Shown here: positions 56,998-64,000 of the stretch, piece by piece
Layout: every line of letters begins with the position of its first letter
Position numbering within the stretch: position 1 is the first letter of the stretch
Source of the DNA: Psococerastis gibbosa
Taxonomy: Eukaryota; Arthropoda; Insecta; Psocodea; Psocidae
Assembly: GCA_963971405.1 (NCBI GenBank)
Contig: OZ020490.1
Span: 19,741,464 to 19,805,463 of the forward strand
DNA length: 64,000 nt
Reading direction: 5' to 3'
Position numbers and translations under genes: made by a program
Notes under the pieces: generated by a model
What the model was told of the DNA's origin: nothing
The model's input: the letters and a program-made list of their open reading frames with translations, nothing else
The model's database searches: none

Positions 56998-57306
56998 CAA
57001 GGTGGGACCGAATCCGAAATAACCGCATCAGGGAAGACCTGCAAGTGGATTCCATAGACTCATAGAAAGAAGAATGGAGAACAAACAGCTGCAATGGTTC
57101 GGCCACTTCCAAAGGATGGACGAGAACAGGACCACCTGGAGGTTGGCGGAAGCAAGGCCTTAAGGAAGAAGACCTATCGGCAGACAGAGGACAACCTTCG
57201 AGGAAAGGATTGCACAACTCGCCGGAGCAAGAGGGAAAACAATGGCCGAGCTCAAGGCGTTAGCGTCCGACCGGGGCGAGTTCAGGAAATTTGTTCGGGG
57301 CGACCC
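56998..57306 (+). mobile_element. LINE ORF2 C-terminal fragment (another type)
   Basis: TRWDRIRNNRIREDLQVDSI in one frame, then in another IERRMENKQLQWFGHFQRMD, RTTWRLAEARP, a stop, GRRPIGRQRTTFEERIAQLA, MAELKALASDRGEFRKFV. This is the usual tail D-IRN-+I+--L-V--I-----E--L-WFGH--RM. One frameshift and at least one stop. It lies back to back with the family A fragment and is followed by a C12 tract. Confidence 0.82.
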
Positions 57307-57309
57307 CCC

Positions 57310-60228
57310 CCCCCCACGCTGCGCACGCAGCACTAAGGGGGAAGAAGAAGAAGAATAGTGACACAATTATGTTTTGGCACCGGATTGGTCTTGTTCGTGG
57401 AGAACTAGACTATGAAACGGATTTTCAAATTTTGAGATTCAACATGAAAGGAGACATATTCAGGCTGGGTTCATTGAACCCAGCGTCAGAAGTAGGGGTA
57501 AACGTGGCTGCCGGAAATGCTGCAGACCACAATATCCCGAACAGTGCTGTAATTAATTAATTCTCATTGGGGTTATTGTGGTCTGCAACACGCCCAGTAA
57601 TTTGAAAATTTTGGACCTGCTTGCTTTTGTTCCCTCGCAACTGAAATTTTTTATTATTATTATTATTAACACGCACAACATAGAAATAGCCATTTAACGC
57701 ATCACTTGTTACGAAAATGATTTCCTTTTTTTATGTATTAAAAAAAACGTTATTTCCTCCACAAAACCGTTTAAGCTAACCTGTTGAGCTTCCTTATCTC
57801 CGGGTTGAGCATATTGCGCTTCTTTCCCAAATGTTGTTTTAAAGTGGTTATATAGCCTCTCTACATGCTTCCCGAGAGTTTTCCCTGGTATTCTTCACTA
57901 GTTTTTCTTCATTTTCATCCTTAGTAATTTATTTTAATGTTACTTTCAATGTCTGTTTTGTAACTTTGAATAAATTGGCCAAAGTTTTTTTTAACATGTT
58001 TTGAAAATTGATAGCGTAAAAAACCTTTCTGGCAAGTTTTCAGATAGTAGTGAATGTATTGAGATAACTCTGAACGGAATCCTTTTTTGATCCGGATTAT
58101 CCTGTAAATTAATACAAGGCGAATTTATTACTATAACACAGTGTATTGGCCGTATGTATGTATATGCTACATAGTAAGCTGCACCCAATACTAATTGATT
58201 AATAATATAGATTGAACTTTTTAAATCAATGGCTGCAAAATTCTATGTACAATATTAATATTATTTCAGCGTTTCACGGAATATTGATAAAAGCGTCAAT
58301 TAATCATGTACAGAGGCTGCACTATAAAATTTTCAGTGCGGGGGTCAAGCCGGGGCCAGCTACTTTAAAACAGGGCTAAGAAATCAGATTGTCACTTATA
58401 ATCTTAGTGTAAATATAGTATTTAAACACCGTTACGTGACACCTTACTAATGTGGGTTTAAAAATTAAACCCCGTTATTATATAAACCCCGGTGTTACGT
58501 TAATCCCAAATCGCCATAATACGGCTGCTGGATCAAGTCACGAAATTATCCACCGTCATTTTTATTTTTTATAGCATGATTGCGCTGGCACTCAGAATTA
58601 CGCGAAATTAGAGAAGTAGCCAGTGTTGGCTTGAGTATTGCACCCATTTAGCCGTCAAGCCACGTATAGGATTTTTTAATGGTCTCCCTTAGCCCATTAT
58701 TTTAGTGTGAGCACCCCCCGGAGCCCTCGTAACGAGGTTAAAAGTTCATCTCCAGCTTCACAAATTCCTTACCCTCTGACGTATCTCACTGCACCTTAAT
58801 TCCATGGCGCCCTTACCGTATACAATGCCTTAGTTTATGTATATACTGTATTTATGGACTGATAGCGTTGTATGCAATAGATACCAGAAGAGTAATTGCT
58901 GTAACTAATTGTAAATGTCTGTATTTAAGGATTTTTTTTTTAAATGAAAAAAAGACTATCACAGTGGGAAACGTCTCATAAATGTAAACATCAAATGTCT
59001 CATAGAATATCAATTGTAGAGGAGTCAAAACAAGTAGTAGATTTTTTTTGATGTTTGATATGTGGACAACGCAGATTGGCCACATATTATTGAATTTGGT
59101 TTGTACACAAAACGATTGCTGAGGTACTCCCGGGGAAGCAGTTCAAAAACTGGCCGCATTTCATACGTATCGAAATGTAGAAGAGCATTTCTGCTAATTT
59201 AACGGCTATATTTGACGACTATACGATTGATATTTCCTGTGAAAGTCGATTTTTTTCAAAAAGCGAGTAGCGGGGATAAACTATTTTTATTTTATTTTTA
59301 TATTGTAATATATTTCCTGTGAGAACTGAGAACCTGTTATTCACATCATGAGGCCTTGAGATAAGTACTTATGGTATGAGTTAAAATATTAAATTAGAGA
59401 TCAAACGTAAATCAATGAAAGAGGCAGGACGAATTATGTTTATTTTTAATGTAAAACTTGAGCGCCTGCTTATGTACTCGGTTATTAATTTACTGCAAGT
59501 CAAGTCAAGTGGTACGTGTATAGTTGGACCACTACTATACTTATAGTATAATAACTAATTAAACTAATTCGTGCTCAAATTAATAATACTGAAGGGGAGA
59601 GGCAATAGCACCGTCTCCTTATAAAGACAAAAATGGTCTATAACTTTATCTATATCTATGGGTGATGGATTTAAAAAAGAAACAAACTTTTTCGTAGCAT
59701 TGACACAAAATGGGAAAGTCGGTGGGTAGGGTTGGAAACAAAGCCCTAAAATGCAGTGAATTTTCGAAACTGTCTCTTTTGTGTGTGGCATTAGTTGGGG
59801 GCCCCCGTAAGCCCCTGAAGTGCCGTCTAAAGTGGGCACGAAAGACTCGCAAATACACAAGTACTTGGGCACGTTTTATCGTGCAAAGACTCCTTTTGGT
59901 TTTGTTATAATGAAAATTGAAGGTTTGCTATGTTTTTCCCTGCAACTGCTGATAAGTTTTACCTGAGAGCCTTTTTTTATTTTTAGTTATTTCGTTGTTA
60001 AGGGATAATGAAGCGTATGACATATTTTTTAATTGAAATTGTGCAGTACCTTTTCAGGCGCACCATTTCAATAAATAAATATTCGTTACCGAAACCACAC
60101 ACCCTGCCAAACTTACTAGGGGACAAGCATGGGCTGGTCACGGCAACATTAAGCTTTCTAAGCAAGGCCGGAGTCATGGCCCACCTGTAGACTGCAGACA
60201 AAACCATTCTAAAACACCCATGACTTCC
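57310..60228. other. Intron 3 or intergenic, nothing recognised
   Basis: An (ATT)n run at about 57648-57668 and A/T-rich DNA. Open frames near 59564-59872 overlap on both strands and show no conserved motif. Confidence 0.45.
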
Positions 60229-60255
60229 GCACACACACACACACACACACACACC
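60229..60255. repeat. (AC)n microsatellite
   Basis: ACACACAC for about 25 bp, uninterrupted. Confidence 0.95.
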
Positions 60256-60299
60256 GACCGGCGCAAATACTCAAAAGAGTCCCGCGCTTAAAAAAAAAA

Positions 60300-60510
60300 A
60301 AAAATATTGACTTTTTGTTCTATTTCTAAGACAACCTAGCGGAGTTAGGGCTATAAAGCCCTCTCTTACATGCAACTAGGAAAGCCCGGGACCGCCTGCT
60401 TTACGTGCACTCCAAAGCATGGCCAGAAAATGTAGCAAGTGTGGGACTCGAACCAACAACCTTTCAGGCGAAAGTCGGAGTCTGTACCACTACTCTACAT
60501 GCCCTGACCA
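60300..60510 (-). mobile_element. SINE family 1, full-length copy
   Basis: Inverse of 54426-54650. ACTCGAACCAACAACCTTTC marks the B box and GTACCACTACTCTACATGCC the tRNA-like head at about 60490-60510; the A15 tract at 60290-60304 lies next to the 3' end. Confidence 0.88.
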
Positions 60511-60559
60511 CTACAATACCACTGGCGTTATTACTAGAGATACCAAAACGGGGTTCTTC

Positions 60560-60950
60560 TTCCTTAAATGTCTCTTTTAGGGACGATCATCATGGCAATT
60601 TGGACCTTGGAGCTGCTGCTCTGAAAAGGAAAGTCGTACTCTTGCCAAACCGCTCCCGCAGGTTTTTAAACCTGGATATTCTTTTTCTACTTGGAGTCCT
60701 CAGTCCCTCTATCTTCCTTTGGATTACACCATGCTGACGGCGATAATTTTCGCTCCTCATCACATGGCCGAAGTGTGTCAGTTTCCGTTTCTTAACCGTC
60801 AGCAGCAAGTCGGCTTCTGTATCCATTCGCCTCAGGATCCCTCCAAGATATGTGCAGCAGTCGTCTGAATATCCAAATTTCAAATGCGCTGATTCTGTTC
60901 TCCATGACTTCGGTTAACGTCACCAACTTAGCATGCCAGTTATACTAAAA
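60560..60950 (-). mobile_element. LINE family A 3' region
   Basis: The minus strand reads LTEVMENRISAFEIWIF, GILRRMDTEADLLLTVKKRK, LTHFGHVMRSENYRRQHGVI, QRKIEGLRTPSRKRISRFKN, LRERFGKSTTFLFRAAA, nearly collinear with 18975-19455. One frame covers 97 residues, so it is less damaged than the other family A copies, but it has no RT core. Confidence 0.85.
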
Positions 60951-61159
60951 GGGAAATAAATAAATAAATAAACGTTTATTTGCAAACAGACAAAGTCCAA
61001 TAATATGCAAATTAACTTAACTTACTTAACTATGCTTATCATAATTTACATGTGTGATACATAACTATTGTACAATTATAATTATAAGCAGTATATCGTA
61101 CATCTATTTAACAATGTGAAGATTAAATAAATAAGTTGTAATACCGTATTACATGCTTA

Positions 61160-61265
61160 TTCCCTAATGCTGAGGTCTTGAGGCGAATGGATATCTGAGT
61201 CAAGTTTCTGCTGACGGTTATGAAGCGAAAACTAACATACTGCGGCCATATGACGAAGTACGGGT
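61160..61265 (+). mobile_element. LINE family A short fragment
   Basis: GAGGTCTTGAGGCGAATGGA, TCTGCTGACGGTTATGAAGC and TACTGCGGCCATATGACGAA match the RRMDTEADLLLTVKKRKL..GHV portion of family A, with many substitutions. Confidence 0.65.
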
Positions 61266-61567
61266 CCTATGACCAGACATTAGAAAAACGTACCTGGTAA
61301 CCCCAGGATTCAAAATTTCATTATTTTGGCTTGCTCGAATGTCCCATCTCTCCTATGTACAAGTAGAACTCAAGTCCAAACCTAATAAGCGTGCATATTT
61401 CTGAGATTTAATATATTTATTAATGTTGTGCGTCTTTGGCATGTCTTTCCCCTGTTAGTGATTTATTATAGGCTACACCGGAAGGTAAGCTTTGACTAGT
61501 CTGACGCCTATGCGGGAGTTTCGTGTTTATCGTACAATACTCAGTGTTGTATTTTCTTTAATTTCCT

Positions 61568-62119
61568 ATTGTCCCCCTTATCACAGCCCCCTTTTCTGTT
61601 TAACTGTTAGAATTTAAAAAATATATAATTTCTTTACTACACACCTATTTTGATAATATTTATTTAATATTATTATTTTATTATATATATTATTATATTA
61701 TATTATCTATATATATAAATGTTCATCCCGTTTGTGTACGCTTCAAAAACTCAAAGTTCTGCACCGATCGAACTGAAATTTTAGCATGATATATAATCCG
61801 CATCAAGGATGGTTTTTATCAAATTTTTGCATGAGTCACATATCCGCGATCGCGAAAAAAAAAACGAGGAAAACACTCGCGAGCCCCGAAGGGGCGAGCT
61901 GCGTAATTCTCAATTGAACCACGTTAATGCGAGGCCCCGGAGGGGCGAGCTGCCTCCCGCGGCAGGCGCAAGGGGGGTGGGGCCCCGAAGCGGGCCCTAG
62001 CTCCGCTTTTTATTAATATTTTTATTTTGATTGTCCCCCTTATCACGGCCCCTTTTTCTGTTTAACTGTTAGAATTAAAAATATATATAATTTCTTTACA
62101 CGCCTATTTTGATAATAAT
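61568..62119. repeat. Direct repeats of about 90 bp flanking a Helitron-like block
   Basis: ATTGTCCCCCTTATCAC, TTTTCTGTTTAACTGTTAGA and CCTATTTTGATAAT occur at about 61568-61661 and again at about 62030-62119. The 370-bp spacer holds the Helitron-like fragment. Confidence 0.88.
61706..62015 (+). mobile_element. Helitron-like fragment with CCCCGAAGGGG hairpins
   Basis: TCTATATATATAAATGTTCA, CAAAAACTCAAAGTTCTGCA and CCGATCGAACTGAAATTTTA at the start; GAGCCCCGAAGGGGCGAGCT, GAGGCCCCGGAGGGGCGAGC and GCTCCGCTTTTTATTAAT at the end. The GC-rich 3' block matches 52590-52720. Confidence 0.62.
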
Positions 62120-63374
62120 AGTGCACAACCAGATGATGGGTCAGATAAGATTAGAAAGTGTTTTTCGCAAATGAAAAATAATGATTTGCAGTTTCATATG
62201 GCTCCTAGCACATGCGCTGGACGCACTCTACGGGAAATGGCAATTTTTGGGTGCGCTACCAATACTGTGCGCTAGTTGCATCCTACCGTGAAAACCATTA
62301 GTTTGGAAGGGGAAAATTGCAGTTGAATTTTTTAAATTCCTTACAGACGGTACTGAGTTTAAGGATGTTCTCTAAAAATATACAATAATGGAGAGCACAC
62401 TCACAATTTCCTCAACTTAATGTACTATACAGTCCGCATAATTAATGCATATCATCATGCTGATTGCAAACCCTGAAACTTGTTACATGAGAGATCCTTT
62501 AAAAATTAAAAGACATGGGATTAAAATATACAGCGGGAGTACTCGAGGAATGTCATGCCCTCATTAATAATTCAAAAAAGGACCGTGGTTGGGGCAAAGA
62601 AGCAGGGCACAGTGTCGCGACTTCCTCCTCTAAAGAACGTTGCTCCGGCGGAGCCTCTCTTAAAAAACCTTGACGAAAAGAGGGGGGGAAAATTCCCTCT
62701 TACCTTACAAGGAGGGAGAAAAATTCCCTCGTTCCCCATATCCCATCCAACCCTCCAAGTAAGCATTTCTTGCAATCTTCCTCCTCAAGTATCCTCTTAC
62801 TTTTCCTAGTCTGGGTTTCAATCGCGCAGCTTTTTCTTCAACATCCTTTTTGCCTTAAGTGACCTTCATTAGAAAAACTGCGGTTGCCTCACTTATTATA
62901 CTGCACCGCAGCATTGAGACACAATTCGAGCCTTTTGGGTTGGTTGAATATGGGGTCACGAAAAGGGCACTGGACTGCTTATTTGGTCTTTTAATGAATA
63001 TTAAAACTAGTGTGTTTTATGCTAGTATCATTTTTGCTGAGTCTCATTCGTAGGGAAGTAGAGGTATGAAGAGATGCAAGGTTTTAATATAGCAGTGAGC
63101 CATCACGGAGCGTCTTTTGAAATATTCCATATTCCTGAAGTACGTACTTATGGTTATTACCTCAGAGGAGAAAGAGAGCCGCAAAGTAGGGGTTGGGGGA
63201 TAACTGACTTTGTGTTGAGGGATGAAGGTTGTGTTCAGTAAAATAGAGTTTCTGAAGGACAGTGTTGTAGCTCCTCAAGGGCTAATAAGATGGGATATTA
63301 TGTGCTTGTTTGTGCCAGTTGGTAGGTTTGTCTTGAGGCGAATTATTCTTATATATATATATATGTAGAGGAGA
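62120..63374. other. Nothing recognised
   Basis: No protein-like ORF; the frames at 62555-62809 on both strands are low-complexity purine/pyrimidine-rich DNA. Confidence 0.45.
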
Positions 63375-63425
63375 GTTACCCGAAAGGTTGTTGGTTCGAG
63401 TCCCACACTTCCTATATGTTTTTTC
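63375..63425 (+). mobile_element. SINE family 1, tRNA-like head only
   Basis: ACCCGAAAGGTTGTTGGTTC, GAGTCCCACACTTCCTA and then T-rich DNA: the B-box region without the rest of the SINE. The surrounding sequence does not complete a tRNA cloverleaf, so it is not a tRNA gene. Confidence 0.7.
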
Positions 63426-63914
63426 TTTCTTAATAATAATAAGACAAGAACACGACATTAGCAGTAGCTACATAGCTGCAAGTTTATACTAAAACTACAC
63501 ACAACTAAATGGACTTTATAGTCTTATTGTTCGCCTTTTGATTGTCAATAAAGCCAATTTCATTTCATTTCACACAAAAATACAAGTTACAGTAATTTAC
63601 ATGATCAACCATATCATCTATAGCAAGAGCATTTCTAGTGTTTCCCCTTAGCATTATCATTGAAGTGCATTTGAGCGCTCGTCTTTGTGATTAGTATTGG
63701 AGTACAATAGTAAGTAGCAGTACTTGATGTCTGTTATTGAAGTCAAAAGGCAAGGAGGTACAATGGAGGTTCCTATCTTAAAGGCATGTTAGCGGGTGAT
63801 GACCAAAGATCCATCCCCTGACAATATCATCTCAAGTGTCATTAACTAGACATTCGTATTCTGTTCTCATGCAAACGTTATGCAGCCAGGTTAAGAGGGA
63901 AACTACAGTATATT

Positions 63915-64000
63915 GCAGTATTGTATGGTATATATAACACTGACATTAAGTTATCTTTGGTTGAAGAGGTAACCTCCTCGTTATAACCGATATTAGAGGA
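63915..64000 (-). repeat. Dispersed repeat shared with 22612-22720
   Basis: The complement of TTCGGTTATAACGAGGAGGT, TCTTCAACCAAAG and TTAATGTCAGTGTTAT is present here; the match runs to the window edge. Confidence 0.85.

Noticed and set aside
57094..57336. 80-codon basic open frame
   Set aside because: Out-of-frame shadow of the LINE tail at 56998-57306.
63375..63425. tRNA-like B box GGTTCGAGTCCC
   Set aside because: Only the TPsiC-like part is present; it matches the head of SINE 1 and no acceptor stem can be drawn.

Overview
This window is eukaryotic, almost certainly nuclear DNA of an insect or closely related arthropod. The sequence is AT-rich and lacks compact operon-like coding. The only host gene signal is spliced exons with GT/AG junctions and multi-kilobase introns. 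Nearly everything else recognisable is interspersed repeat: hAT DNA transposons with 8-bp target duplications, MITEs with TWA target duplications, tRNA-derived SINEs, decayed non-LTR retrotransposon (LINE) tails, Helitron-like fragments and tetranucleotide runs. I cannot name the species; hemipteroid or polyneopteran insects fit best, but that is a guess.

Layout. 1-25.6 kb is intergenic repeat sediment: three MITE families with related ends, three SINE families, several LINE 3'-tail fragments and two short non-autonomous hATs. 25.6-30.5 kb holds the best-preserved element: a complete hAT transposon (TAGTGAATCC ends, 8-bp duplication GTTGAGTG) with an uninterrupted 648-residue BED-finger/hAT transposase on the minus strand. 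A second hAT (duplication GTACACAA), filled with a G-rich minisatellite, has inserted into its 5' leader. 30.5-35.2 kb has SINEs, a MITE, and a 701-bp non-autonomous hAT whose insertion is shown by empty paralogous copies elsewhere in the window. 35.6-37.9 kb is a 5'-truncated LINE with a reverse-transcriptase ORF broken by a stop and a frameshift. 38.4-43.5 kb has little besides a LINE tail, a SINE and a 100-bp minisatellite.

The one host gene is on the plus strand. Three exons (43493-43714, 44944-45130, 53956-54107) have good splice sites and compatible phases and encode about 187 residues, beginning with an ATG placed exactly at an acceptor. I do not recognise the protein. It has a charged helical start, a Q-rich middle and a basic Lys/Arg/Ser-rich third exon, and it continues beyond 54107, probably beyond the window. 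Its second intron (8.8 kb) opens with a 73-bp minisatellite in which six repeats carry a GTAAGT donor-like motif, and later contains a long foldback, hammerhead-like motifs, Helitron and LINE remnants. From 54.1 to 64 kb the sequence appears to be third intron or intergenic DNA filled with SINE, LINE and Helitron fragments.

No bona fide tRNA, rRNA, CRISPR array or bacterial-type gene is visible. Nothing here is clearly a new multi-gene system; the most informative material is the nested transposon archaeology, the donor-like minisatellite and the unidentified gene.
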